Source of the DNA: Rallus limicola
Taxonomy: Eukaryota > Chordata > Aves > Gruiformes > Rallidae
Assembly (NCBI GenBank): GCA_022605955.1
Contig: JAKCOZ010000041.1
Location: forward strand, 3,770,501 to 3,834,500
DNA: 64,000 bases
Reading direction: 5' to 3'
Part shown: positions 1-12,060 of the stretch, piece by piece
How the letters are laid out: the number at the start of each line of letters is the position of its first letter
Position numbering within the stretch: position 1 is the stretch's first letter
Translations under genes and position numbers: made by a program
The notes under the pieces: generated by a model
What the model saw: the letters and a program-made list of their open reading frames with translations, nothing else
Databases searched by the model: none
Told to the model about the DNA's origin: nothing

Positions 1-775
1 ACAAAAGAGGAAGAATACAAGATGTTCTTGTGCTTTTACTTTCAGAAGCACAAATACAGTCAGACACTCAGAAAATAAAGAGGGATAACACAAATTAATG
101 TGACATTATTTGGATGAATTAGGTTTCTGCTCTGATAAATGAATTATGCAGTATATAGGAATGTAAGGTAATGAGACTAAGGCCTGAAACGTAATCAGAT
201 ATTCAAGAATAAAAGGAAAGTAGTGCATTTTCACAGATCAGGAGATAGATTTGGGGTAAATTCAGGTTAAGTTGATAAAACATCTGAAATGCTGTAAGTA
301 AAAAAAAAAAAAAAGTCAAGCAATCCAGTAGAATACAGACTGAATGAATTATTCAAAAAACTCACATACATGTTTTCCTATTTACAACACTCCTTCTAGG
401 GAAAATTTCTTCCTATTGTAATGAATAATTTAAAACAGGGACCGATTTTATAAATCCCTGAAAGCGTAAACCAAAAAGATGGCTCCAGACTTGCAGGGTT
501 TGAGACATCTCATTTCCAAACTAGTTTTAAATACTCCACCCTCTGAGCTGACTCTCACTATGCAGCAGGAAGCAATTTCACTCCACTGCGATTGGTTGCA
601 TCACTTAATATTGTTATTCCCTCAGCTAACTGGAATGGCACTGGTAAGTCCATCAGGGATGAACTTCATCCACATGAAGGATGAATCCAGTAAAACATTT
701 TGGGGTTCTAACATGTCTCATGCAATTTATAATTAAATATTAAAACACAAATACAGAGGGAGTAAGTGGAGGAAC

Positions 776-807
<32 letters not shown>

Positions 808-2205
808 GAGACAACTGGGAATAGTTCTAATTTAATAACTTATTCTATGGTCAGTGAGGTATGTCATTGAACTATTTTATTCTACCTAATAAATTCATTA
901 ACATTTATTAACTAGGGAAAAATACTAATTGATTTTGCCTCCTGGACACACATACCTCCTAGCCATGTTTAACTGCCTAAGTAATTGGCAAAAAAGCTAA
1001 CATACAGTTAGATTATTCATGGAAAATGGAATTGGTGGTTGAGTTGCTCATGCTTCATCCTGTATTTAGTAGGAACTGTCAGCCCAGCCCCTGGCCCATT
1101 CCCTTGCAAACTAGAAACCCCATTACAAGTAATGATATTGTGTGCAACAGAAATGACAAAGCCCACTCACAATCAGTTCAAGGGCATACATTTCTAATGC
1201 AGGAACATGAGAAAAGAACAAAACAAGAACAAAGTTGTTTAGCACTCTCCTTCAGCTTGTGACTTCATTTTGACGTTGTGTTTAATACAGAGAGGACCAA
1301 AAGGAAAAAGAAACAAAAAAAGGAAAAAATAACAAAAAAATGAGATGACATTCCTATTAAAAATATACAAAGGAATGTCTCCTAAGCAAACCTAGGAAAG
1401 ATAAAAGTATTTCTACTATGAAAGATGAGGTGATACTTAGATCAAGAGCCATTTAAAAACTATTAACACAAGTTAGAAAAATCTACAAAGACCTTATTAG
1501 TAGACATTTGCTGTTATTAGGATACTTCTTTTATTGAGCAGTTACAAAGGGCTGTAAAGGCTTGGACTGGAGTCATAACTAAAGCAGTCTACATGGAGTT
1601 AAGCAAGAACACAAAATATCACGAGGCTTTGCCATGGGATTGAAGCAGATTTAGGAGCAGCTCTGCACTCCAGCTACCTCTGGCTGCAAACAGCCTCATG
1701 TGGTGGCAGCTCATCAGTGGAGCTCTAAGGGTACCACGCCATCTTCCATCAATGTATCATGGGATTGAGATTTATCAGCCCTCTAGAACTCAAGATGAAC
1801 CTTCTGGAGCTGAATGTATTAGTTTTACACAAAAGTGATACACAGACTCAGACAGGGCGACAGGTAAATCAGTACAAAGAGTAACCCAAGTTTTCACAGG
1901 CAAGACTAACAAATTGGCTAAAACTGAGCACTCAGTAAGAGGACAACTCAGACTCTGTGTGATTGTTTCTGCAAACACCACCCAAAGTCCAAAAAAAATC
2001 AGTTAGGCACCAAAGCCTCTAGGTAGTGCCGAACAGTGTGGTTGTACAAGCTAAGCTCTGCCAGTTAAAAGAGGAGTTCTGTCCCTGTGCTCCTCAGTGC
2101 ATATCTTGGCCATTTCCTTAGGGGTCTGAATGCAGAAGAACTGGAGCAGCAGCAGCATTTCTGAAGATTTCACAGGGAATCATCAATGAGTAAGATTTTT
2201 TTTTT
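1..2205. other. Unique AT-rich DNA without recognisable gene
   Basis: No exon, RNA gene or transposon was recognised here. Two short open frames (479-736 and 1026-1262, plus strand) have no family resemblance that I know, no codon-like composition and no splice context, and I take them as chance. The stretch holds a TA/CA microsatellite near 776-807 and an A-rich, G-interrupted simple region around 1295-1345. Confidence 0.5.
776..807. repeat. (TA)n(CA)n compound microsatellite
   Basis: About seven TA dinucleotides run directly into about nine CA dinucleotides. This is a typical length-variable vertebrate dinucleotide repeat, and its alternating purine-pyrimidine order can adopt Z-DNA. No function is implied. 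Confidence 0.95.
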
Positions 2206-2563
2206 AGTCTGGAGAAGAGGAGGCTGAGGGGAGCCCTTCTCCCCACCTCCCCTGCCCTGCCAGGAGGGTGCAGAGAGGTGGGCGCTGGTCTCTTCAGCCA
2301 GGGGACAGGAGCTGGGACAAGGGGCAATGGGCTTAAGCTGTGCCAGTGCAGGGTCAGAGCAGATGGGAGGGCAAAGTTCTTCCCTGGCAGAGTTGTCAGG
2401 GCCTGGCCCAGGCTGCCCAGGGAGGGGCTGAGTCCCCTTCCCTGGGTGTGTTTACCAGCTGGGGAGATGAGGTGCTCAGGGATCTGGTTCAGCTTAGGAT
2501 GGGAATGGTTGGACTTAATGCTCTTAAAGGTCTTTTCCAACCTTGTGATCCTGTGATTCTGTC
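2206..2563 (+). mobile_element. CR1 LINE, 5'-truncated, 3'-end class Z
   Basis: This is a non-LTR retrotransposon fragment. It begins abruptly inside the coding part of CR1 ORF2 at the segment for LEKRRLRG and runs through the 3' end. It closes with CCTTGTGATCCTGTGATTC, a variant of the CR1 octamer tail. It is very close to the copies at 23192-23732 (opposite strand) and 40410-40780 (same strand), which share the same 3' end, so the three form one subfamily, called Z here. An A/T-rich run lies just before the 5' break. Frames on the opposite strand (2118-2540) are antisense shadows. Confidence 0.93.
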
Positions 2564-4135
2564 ACTGTCATTCCTGTCACCACTCTGGGAAGATTTTTAA
2601 GGCAAGATTTTGTGACATAATTGCAAATTAGCTGTTTTCAGATTAAATCCTTAAGAATTTTATTGATTTTTGTTAGCATTTTTTCATTATACTAATGTAT
2701 CACACACACATGTTTGTGAAAGCCCCCCACCTCTAGATATGGATAAGAATTAGGCAGGGTTTGTAGGCAATATTACATATTAGATCAACTGAAATAGCAC
2801 GGAAAGGACAAACTATCCAGTGCACAGAAAAAGCACATCAGCTAGTCCAATAAAAGACACTGCCTTTCCCTACAATCTCCTCAGTTATATTCTTAACCCA
2901 CTGTGTTTACAAGTACTACACTGTTACACAGAAAAGAGAGGTTGCTTGGATGAATCAGATAAGATAATGACCTTACCAAGAAACTGACTTAATCATTAGA
3001 CAACATAAAACACTTAAAATTGGATTCTGGCCTTGCATGTTCCTTTAGGTCTTTCCTACAGTATGACCAAGTAATGAATTCTAACTGGAAACATGCACTG
3101 AGACCCCTAATTTGTGACACACTAGATTCTCTTTTCAAATAATTTTTGTTTGACAATTAAACATCTTCAAACTAAGCAAATATTTCTGATTTACAAAGGA
3201 CAGAATTAAACCAAACTTTTGTTCAATAGTCAATACACACTGAAGATATCTAATGTGGGATATGAAAGTGTCTTGTTCTCTGCTCCTGCATCTTCCATAA
3301 ATTTTAATTATTTACACATTACTTCACACAGAGGTATAAATACTTGAATTAAATCATATATGCACTGTGCATGTCTCCTTCAGACTCAACTTTGTAGTCT
3401 TTCTGTATTCTAAATCACATGCATCAAATATTCACTCCTCTTACATTTAATATGCAGCTCTGAAACCACAGTTATACATCATTTTCATTTGTTGAGGAGT
3501 GATATATAATCTGGACTGAAATTAAATAATGTCATCCTATGTTTAGTATTTATTGATACAAATTTAACCTGCTCATATTTCAACCTCCAATCTTCCCCTG
3601 AATAATCTGTATTTAATTATGCATTCCACCTCTCTATTGACCTTTGAAAATATCCCTCATGACTACCTATCAAAAATGATATAAATTAGAAATTCTTTTG
3701 AATTGTTTTGCAGTATTTATCATTCAACTCCCCAAATTATTCAGCACTTCAAGTTTATTCTCAAAGTCTGCCTCCCTAATACTAAAACCTCAAAATCTCC
3801 AAGGCCTTCAAGTTCCCCAAAATTTCAACTAATCATTGACTTATTACCATTCATTTAGCAAAGATAATTGAATACATGAAGCAGCCCAGAGTTGTTATGC
3901 AATAGCTAAAAACAAGGAACATCTTGGTCATACAATTCTACCCACTGTCAAATAAGTTTGTTCTTAGACAGAAGCTATAGCTGTACTTTCCTGTATTATG
4001 TTACAAATTACTAGAAACATTTATTATTTGACGAGAGGATAAAGCAAAAAGAGAAACAAAGTAGGGAAAATTCTTGCCACATACATTTCCCTCCTCAATT
4101 TATTTACTCGCTCTTACTAGATACAGAAACAACTA
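2564..4135. other. Unique AT-rich DNA, nothing recognised
   Basis: The stretch is low in GC and free of CpG-rich segments, with no open frame longer than about 60 codons and no repeat I can name. I see no exon or RNA gene. Confidence 0.5.
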
Positions 4136-4900
4136 ATCATAGAATCCCAGACTGGTCTGGTTTGGAAGGGACCCCAAGGATCACAGAGCTCCAACCCCCT
4201 GCCACAGGCAGGGAAACCAACCTCCAGGCCTGGAGCTACACAAGGTTGCCCAGGGCCCCAGCCAACCTGGCCTTGAACACCCCCAGACACGGGGCACTCA
4301 CCCACTCTCTGGGCAGCCTGGTCCAGCCCCTCACCACTCTCTCTGCAAAGAGCTTTCCCCTAATACCTAATTTAAACCTTCCTTCCTTTAGCTTTAATCC
4401 ATCCCCATTGTCCTGCCATTGCTTTTTACATACTGATTCCCTCCTGTGTCTCTGCTCCCTTCAGGGACTGGCAGGCTGCAGTGAGGTCCCCCCACAGCCT
4501 TCTCTTCTCCAGGCTGACCCAGCCCAGCTCCCTCAGCCTCTCTCCAGAGGGGAGCTGCTCCAGCCCTCTGAGCATCTCCGTGGCTCCTCTGACCCCTCTC
4601 CAACAGTCCCACATCTTTCTTGTGCTGGGGCCCCAGCTCTGGACACAGGACTCCAGCTGGGGCCTCCCCAGTGCAGAGCTGAGAGGGACAATCCCCTCCC
4701 TGTCCCTGCTGCCACCCCTCTGCTGATGGAGCCCAGGATCCCATCTCCCTTCCCAGCTGCAATAGCCACTGCTGGCTCATGGGCAGTTTCTCATCCCCCA
4801 TGACACCCAGGTCCTGCTCAGCAGGGCTGCTCTCCAGGAGCTCTTCTCCCAGGCTGTATCTACGGCTGGGATTCCTCTGGCCCAAGAAGATTCTTCTGCC
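4136..4900 (-). mobile_element. CR1 LINE, 5'-truncated, 3'-end class X
   Basis: This copy lies on the minus strand, so its 3' end is on the left. There the sequence opens with ATCATAGAATCCCAGACTGG, the reverse complement of a CR1 tail. About 0.76 kb is retained, covering the last part of ORF2 and the short 3' UTR. The copies at 17160-17629, 26940-27164 and 55088-55278 share the same 3' end and define class X here. The 5' break is uncertain by some tens of bases because the left-over ORF2 similarity fades near 4900. Plus-strand frames such as 4162-4803 are antisense to the element. Confidence 0.93.
4394..4897 (-). pseudogene. CR1 ORF2 C-terminal remnant, frameshifted
   Basis: Read on the minus strand, the frame gives the CR1 ORF2 motif SLGEELLESSPAEQDLGV, found downstream of the reverse transcriptase core. 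It then drops out of the CR1 frame, and GPQHKKDVGLLERG reappears further on. The conserved tail LRELGWVSLEKRRL lies in another frame (4426-4614). At least two frameshifts therefore break it. It has lost the endonuclease and all catalytic parts of the reverse transcriptase, so it cannot encode an active protein. Confidence 0.8.
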
Positions 4901-6532
4901 ATTCAAGCTGCAAAGGAACTTCCCTTGTAACTGCCTGACTTCTAATTTATTACACAATACATGAGAGTTCAAACTTAGAACCAACTCACAACATGGTCAT
5001 TTTAGATGTTTTTCAGCACATAGAATAGAAACTGTTTTGCTAATTTCTATGTTCTTACTATGAAATTTACTTTACCCTCCTGAAGTCTAAATATTCTGAC
5101 TCTGCTCAGGGACATAAAAGTAAAACTTGAGAGAGTGATATCCACCTCTTCTCAACTGTGTCCAAGATGTGATGTAACAAAGATATCCTATGAACAAAAG
5201 CATGGTTTCTGGCAGTGGTAACAGACTAGCACTTTTGTAGTTCTCTGAGGTTAAGAGAGATACATCAAAGTGAATTTCAGCAGCTGGTACTCTGTGCACA
5301 GATGAAAAATGGTAGTTATTCTCTACAACCCCAAGACTGGAAGGACAGACTCATGTCATAGCCATTTATTCCACGAGTCACAAGACTCTTTCTCTAACTC
5401 TTTTATGCAACACTAGGCAGAAAACATTTAGCAATAAATGTAGGACCTATATTGCAACTTCAGGAAAAAACAAGAGCATAACTTTGGCCATATTTCACCT
5501 AAACAGCTCCATGCATATCAAGGTGCCTAAGGATGCAATCAACAATTTAACACACAGTGGCAAAACACCACCAGAAATCCCAGCAAAGCAAACTGGGGTT
5601 ACAGTCCTTACCCCCACTGAATGTGGTAGTTGGGTTAGTTTGACCATATGAGCAGGAACAGTAGGCCTATGCCTCAGAAGTTTCTCAGCATTGCTTAAAA
5701 GCTCACTGACACATTAACAACACTTAATTTCTGATGGTCCAAAGATTACTCCCACTCCACCTTTAATAAGCCATAGATAAAGGAAAACTGCAGCCTTTAA
5801 GAGTGACTGGCAATACCTCTGTCATTTGGAGTGACATTGCTTTGTGTTCTAGTACTTCTAGAGCTTCATTTCTGCAATTGTTGGAATCTTTGGTCATTTA
5901 AAATACAATCTTGTATCAGTACTGCCACTTAATTCAAAGAGTTCCCAACTTGGCACTTACTTTTATACTTGTCCTGCTCATAATAGAATAATCATATTCA
6001 CATACAGTTCTTGTCTGGCTAAGGTAAACCAGGTTTGATAACTCTCATTGCCTGAATCAGCTTCTTTGTTCCTCTGTTCACACTCAAGGCCATAAAGGTT
6101 TTATATCTTTTTACATTCATCATTTCTAAATACAGGATATGAGTATTTATGCAATATTTTGCATATGTCCATACCAATATCTTTCTAATTAACTTAGGCC
6201 TTGTTTAGTCAACCTGTAAAATTCTAAAGCTGCATTCACTTATTTTTACTTTTTTTTTTTGTGCTAGTGGCTCACTGTCATCCTGGAGTTGAGTGACATA
6301 TTCTGGTCTTTCCACCTCTGCTTCCAATTTTTTAGTCTCTAGCCAGCACTTGTATTTGTGAGCACACAGCACATCCCTTTGCAGTCTTAAGTTACCTCCT
6401 GCTCTAAGTTTTCCTTAAAGAAACTTTGGCATCCTCACTAACAGCAACTGACAAGGTCACCCCCAAATTTCCTAAGTATAAATCTGCCTAGTTCTGATGG
6501 TTAGTCATTAGAATCTGAAAAGCTCATCCAAG
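4901..6532. other. Unique AT-rich DNA, nothing recognised
   Basis: No exon, RNA gene or named repeat was seen. One minus-strand open frame at 5087-5299 has no recognisable family and no supporting context. A T10 run lies near 6250. Confidence 0.5.
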
Positions 6533-7165
6533 ACTCACAGAATCACAGAAAGGTTGAGGTGGAAAGGGACCTCTGGAGGTCATCTGTTTCAGCACCCCCC
6601 TGCTCAAACAGGATCATCTGCCCAAGATCACACCCAGACAGTTTTCAAATATCTCAAAGCATGGACACTTCACAGCCTCTCTGGGTAACCTGTTCCAGCT
6701 CTCAGTCATGCTGAGCACTGAGTAAAATAGTGTTTCCTGATGTTTAGACAGAATCTCCTGTGTGCCAGTTTGTGTTCATTGCCTCCTGTCCTGCCACTGG
6801 ACACCAGTGAAAAGAGCCTGGATCCATCACCTTTGCACCCTTCCTTCAGACATTTGTACACATTGATAAGATCCCCTTTGAGCCTTCTCTAGGTCAACAG
6901 TCCAGCCATTCTTCACATTACTCAGCCATTCTTCACATGACATATGCTCCAGTACTTTAATCATCTTAATGGCTCTTTGCTGGACTTTGCAGTAGCTCTA
7001 TGTTTCTCTTGTACTGGGGAACACAGAATGGGAACCAGTACCTCACTGGTGCCCATCACCTCCCTTGACCTGCTGGCAATACTTGGCCTAGTGCATCCCA
7101 AGACTCCATTCACCTTCTTTGCAGCAAGGGCAATGCTTGTTCCTTACATTTCAGTTTGTATGTTA
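6533..7165 (-). mobile_element. CR1 LINE, old diverged copy
   Basis: The left end, GACTCACAGAATCACAGAAAG, followed by a GGTTGAGGTGGAAAGGGACC-like stretch, is the reverse complement of an older CR1 3' end. The body keeps CR1 landmarks such as the reverse complement of the [11 protein letters not shown] segment and of the ORF2 C-terminus, but with many substitutions and indels, so it is much older than the X, Y and Z copies. It contains an internal 20-bp tandem duplication at 6901-6940. The right (5') end fades between about 7165 and 7230. Confidence 0.88.
6901..6940. repeat. 20-bp tandem duplication inside CR1
   Basis: Two adjacent 20-bp units share the core CAGCCATTCTTCACAT and differ at only three positions. 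The duplication is local and lies within the old CR1 copy. It probably arose by slippage or repair after insertion. Confidence 0.9.
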
Positions 7166-7582
7166 GCTTCCATTTTAGACAGCTTTAATAACATCCCATG
7201 GATCACTGTTATGTGTTATAGACTGGCCCGACCTTAGCCATATATTCAATAAAACCATGTTGCCACTGATGTTACACTGACTGTGTACCATTATCTTACC
7301 TAACTCCCTTCACCTCAGTCCAAGGAAGTCTTTGCTTTCATGCACATATATGCACTTCCATGTAATACAGCTCTAATCCTGAACAAGGATTTCTGTAGGT
7401 TTGGAAAAGAATGATTACAGGAATAAATCCCATTATGAAACAGCACCTTTTTTTCTGACAACATAACCAAACTTCCCACATTTCCTGCAGGACTTTCATG
7501 GTGATGTCTTTCAGTTGCATTTCAAATCTGTCCATTACACCACTGAGGTCCTCAGAGGCATAGGCTGTAAATGTACTTCATA

Positions 7583-7672
7583 ACAGAATCATAGGTTTTG
7601 GAAGGGACCTCAAGAGACCATTTGGGTCCAACCCCCTGCCAAAGCAGGGTCCCACAGGTCACACAGGTAGGC
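7583..7672 (-). mobile_element. CR1 3'-end fragment
   Basis: A fragment of about 90 bp starts with CAGAATCATAGGTTTTGGAA and continues through the GGGACCTCAAGAGACCA and TCCAACCCCCTGCC blocks typical of the CR1 3' UTR in reverse complement. It is cut at its 5' side after TCACACAGGTAGG. It lies about 0.4 kb from the old copy at 6533-7165 and is a separate insertion or a separated end. Confidence 0.85.
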
Positions 7673-10600
7673 ACCCAGCAAAGCTTTTAATATTGCTAAT
7701 ATACTGCTTATGCTATTGACCCAGCTAATAATAAATACTGGGGGTGGGGGTAAAAAAAAAGCATAGTAGAGGTTATATAGGTAAAAGTTTTGATTAGGTT
7801 TATTTTTTGAGACAGTTTGATTAGATAGATTAAGTTCCTATGCATCTCTCCAAAGACCACAGTAATAACCAGTGTCATGACTTTCAAATCCTTTGAACTG
7901 CAGAAGGGAAGCAAACATGGTTGTCTTTTTATCCCAGCTTTTACTCTTTAGAATTCTAAAAGCTTGCTTTACTCATCTGTCAAAGGGATGGCATTAAGGG
8001 GATCACTGTTGACAAGTGATAGTACAAATTATGCAACACAAATGACATTTCACTACCTCTCCTCTGATCTGCAATTCCCACTCTCAATCATTCCCTATTC
8101 TATGAAAATATTAAACCACAGATCCAACTGCAGAAAAAGTGAGAGTGTAGGTGTCTCTTGATATCTTGCTACTGAACAAAAATATGTTCTGAAGCCCACA
8201 CCTATAATTATGTTTGTGAAAGTGGGTTCCATTTAAAATCCCCGAGTTCCTATGTGGATCTTCAGATATAAGCATATATATGTCATCACAGGATCAGGAC
8301 TATATGGTCTTTTCTAAGTAAATGTAAAAAGTATATTTCCATTAATTGCAATGAAAACCAGCAGGCAAAATCATTACACTGTACTTACAAAAAAGAGGTT
8401 TTTCCTTGTGCAAGAAACTTACAAACCCCTCTATATCCTTCCAGCTTTACCTCTTGACAAAGCCTTATCTCAGATCCATACACCACCAGTTCCTGAGGAG
8501 TTGTCTCCTGTTCTTTCAGGGTTTAGATGGAGAAGTTCAGTGACTTGACTATCTGAAGAGCATTCTGAGAAATCAGGTTGTAGTATTCAAGCCACTGAGG
8601 CAATAGCGATGAAAATGCCAGGAACATGTGCAGTGGTGGTGGTGAGAAGAGCAGCAGTTCCTACAGCTAGGATGCAGCCACTATTAGCATCACATAAGAC
8701 AATCTGCACACAATGGCTGCATTTCCATAGCTTAAAGAAAGAAAAAAAAAAAAAAACTTTTCAAGCTTTAGTGCTGCTCTCTCACCATTACAGTGAGACA
8801 ATTCAGTCTTTAGACACTACAAATCAGACTCACAGAAGGCTGAAAGTAAAGAAAGTTTTTGGTCTGCCTCAGATGAAGAGGATTGGAGGTGGGTCTTTTA
8901 CAGTTGCTGGGATTATACTCTTCCCATTCATATGATGTTCATGTGAACTGGAGTAATACAGATGGCAAGATGATTTCAAGAGTTGCCTGACTGCACTGGC
9001 AGCATTAATGATGCCATTACCAAGGAACTCCCTGTACATAAACTTAGCAACTGTTTCGTTTTCACTCACAGTCAGCATTACACAGGATGCCCCTTTTCAA
9101 TACCTCCTGTTTTGGAACAAAAACACTTGACTGAAAACATAGTGTGAACATTTTCAGCAGTGTGCAATTGACCCATTTTGGCACCTGACCTCAAGACACT
9201 GTCAAAGCACAGAAATATTGAAATGAACAGGAGGGTTATAACATACGTAAGAGAGAGGGAAACGGGACCAGAAACAGAATGTTAGCCACAAGGCTGTATT
9301 TAGACCACAAAAGCAAAACAATAGAACAAATAAAATTGTATTAATCTATTTTTGCCCAAAGCTTCAAAAAGCTCTTGTGTCAAAAATCACCCCCTCTAAG
9401 TTAAGACTTGGTATTCCCATTATATATTACATTAGCTGCATTTTATTAGCAATCTTATTACTGTTGATGTGCACAAGAATAGCAGCAGTTTACAAATGAA
9501 CAGAATTGGACTGCAAAGAGTACAGACCATACAAATTGTTACAAGTTATTTACTGGCTTAGTATAAATCTGCATATAGATTGAGGAAGTCGGTCGTAAAG
9601 CACCTTCAGGTATGCCTCAAAAGATACCATTATGAAGGTACTTGGATGCCTTGTATGCACACAATGGTCTATTACAAATGGAAGAAAATAATTCAATTTG
9701 TCCAACAGGCTCAGGCATCTCTCTTTATTTGGGAATTATTGTATGGTATGTCTTGGAAGAAAAAGAAATACAGATGTTGGCATGTTGCTAAAGAGTAAGC
9801 CACTGGAGTTCTTTGTGAAGTAAGATTATATTGAGTTTAAGGCAAAAAAATCCCATATTCGAATGGGAATTAGGACACAAAACTCCCCATGCAAGTTTTC
9901 CCAACATTGATCACTTTTCAAAGCTTATTGTAGTTCTCCTGAGTAATTTATCCAAGAATCAGTCAGATTGTGAGGGTAAAATGAAACTACAGAGAAACAC
10001 AGATGTGTTAAGAGCATTAGGACATAAAATCTGCAGTGTAACTCTCAGTTTAGCTGAATGGAAGGAACCCTTGTGAAAATTTATGATACAGTCTCTAAGG
10101 ATGTCTTCTCACCTGGCTATGGAAACCACCGACACCTTCAGGGAAATAAAAAAATGCTTCTATTTATTGTATAAAGCACAGCTAATTCTTAAACATATTT
10201 CATCTTGTATTTGTTTGTAAAAGTTTTTAAACAAAAAGAATAGCTGAAGGTAAGTTAAAATTTGTTTGAAAGCAGGGGGTCTAATTTATGCTTTAACCCA
10301 AGTGAAGCCTGTGCACCAATGTAACAAAATCAAGACCATAAATTCTGAAAGTTAGGTTGTTGTATAAAAAGAGTAATTCTTTACCATCCAGCAAAAATTG
10401 CTTAATTAAGATAGGAGTGTTCTGTGGCTATATGAAAGTGGACAGTCAACCCTGATACATTTAATTTTTACTATCTCTTGTATGATCTACACGGAGTCAC
10501 TTAACTTCTCTCAAATGTTTGCATCTCTAATTAAAAAGACTATTTCTCAGGGAGAGATATTAAAATGAGTCTTAAGCTTCTACTGAACACTGAATCTTAT

Positions 10601-11821
10601 TATTATTCATGGGAGTTCTACTGTTAGTGTCATACATAGTGTAATCTCCAGCTATATTAATTAATATCATTTTGGAGTGGTGTCCCCTTATTGCTCCTCT
10701 TCTCTCTCCTCATTCTGTCATTTTGTCCCTTGTGTCATTTTGTCACCATGTTCAGCATGGATAAAAAAAATGTCCTGTGGAATATAGTGTTTGAGAAAAT
10801 CAACCTTATATCAACCAACCTCTTAGCTTGGACAGCTAGCCCATAAGGGAATTCTTGGTTACCATAGCTGTCACTAAGGATTCTGAAGCCTCTGCAAGTC
10901 CATAGTATGTGAACTTAACAAAAGTCAATAAACCTCTGAAGGGACCTTAAGCTGTGATATGAGTATTTAATCCTTTGTTTCTCTTGGAATCTTTACACAA
11001 AGTACACAGGAGTTGAATTCTGATAAAATGAAAAGGTAAACTCTAATTTGATCAACGCTGTTCAGACTTGCACGTTAAGGTTGTCTCAGCATTTCCAATA
11101 TAAAAATCAGTATTTGAGGGCTTGGAAAGATTTCTATGGACTTAACTTGGATAGCAATGTCTCTAGCACACTGTAAACCCTGTTTTTATCCAAGTTTCAT
11201 ATAGCTGCATGTCTTGTTAAAGCAAAGGGGACACATTCATACTGTGTTAGCACAAGAGCATTCCTGATCTAGAGACTTTAGAACCTGTTGGCTAATTTCA
11301 GCTAGGTTAGACAAAAAGTGGAAAGAGAATTATTTTCCCATGAGTTATATGAATATAGGAAGTTAGGTAAAGAATATGTACATCAAAATACTGAGAGAAG
11401 CTGTGGTTCAGGAAGTCACCCATTAGTAGATCAAACAACGGACCGATCCCCTGAAGCTCACATCCTATTGGCAGTATTGTCCATCACCACAACGCCTTCA
11501 AATTCAGGAAACCTTTACTCACAGAAACACTTGTTACAAGTAAATTTGCATGTATATAAAAATTCCCACAAAATTGATAGCAGTGTTTTGATATCTATGT
11601 AAGCTTGATATGCCAGGTACCAGGTAACCAGGTTACAATTAGTGGAGGACTGAAATAGGTAAATACCTTCCCTCCTCTCCCCTCTAAATTTTAAATGAGA
11701 CATTTATTTTATGCTCCTTACTGTTGAATTAAGATTTTGACAAAGTTTATTGCCCTAGAAAAAAAAAAAGGTACTTTTTCATCAGAAATGTTTTTTTTTT
11801 TTCCCTTTCTTTCTTGCTTGT
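7673..11821. other. Unique AT-rich DNA with homopolymer runs
   Basis: This is about 4 kb with no transposon or exon I can support. It contains a poly-A run of 15 at 8742-8756, and at its right edge a poly-A run near 11759-11769 and a T12 run at 11791-11802. The open frames at 8609-8935, 9580-9798 and 9831-10076 have no family similarity that I recognise; the first is interrupted in composition by the poly-A run, giving a lysine tract. Confidence 0.5.
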
Positions 11822-12060
11822 TTAGTCAATTGTTGCTATTGACATATCAAAGGAACTAAAGTTAAAATTAAATGCAATCAAGCCTTTAACACTTTGCCTC
11901 GAATCGGCCGATGTTTGCTCTCTGGGGCCTGCAGAGAGCTTCTGGCTGCTTCTCACAGGAGCCATTTCTGCAGCCCCCCTTCTCCACCAGAACCAGCCAC
12001 GCAAAACGGTGACAATTAGGACTAATTGCAAATCCACTTTTCTAGGACTTTCTAAGTGCT
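11822..12060. promoter_or_regulatory. Candidate conserved non-coding element (inference)
   Basis: The segment differs from its surroundings. It keeps several CpG sites, including the perfect 10-bp palindrome ATCGGCCGAT at 11903-11912. It also carries dyads made of transcription-factor-like cores: GTCAAT and ATTGAC arms at 11825-11830 and 11838-11843 around a SOX-like ATTGTTG, and CAATTA and TAATTG homeodomain cores at 12013-12018 and 12023-12028. TAATTGCAAAT at 12023 resembles a POU octamer. I cannot test conservation from one sequence. It is flanked by A and T homopolymers. An open frame on the minus strand (11822-12037) looks coincidental. Confidence 0.3.

Noticed and set aside
4162..4803. 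213-codon plus-strand open frame, the longest in the window
   Set aside because: It lies wholly antisense to the class X CR1 at 4136-4900, and similar antisense frames appear over the other CR1 copies.
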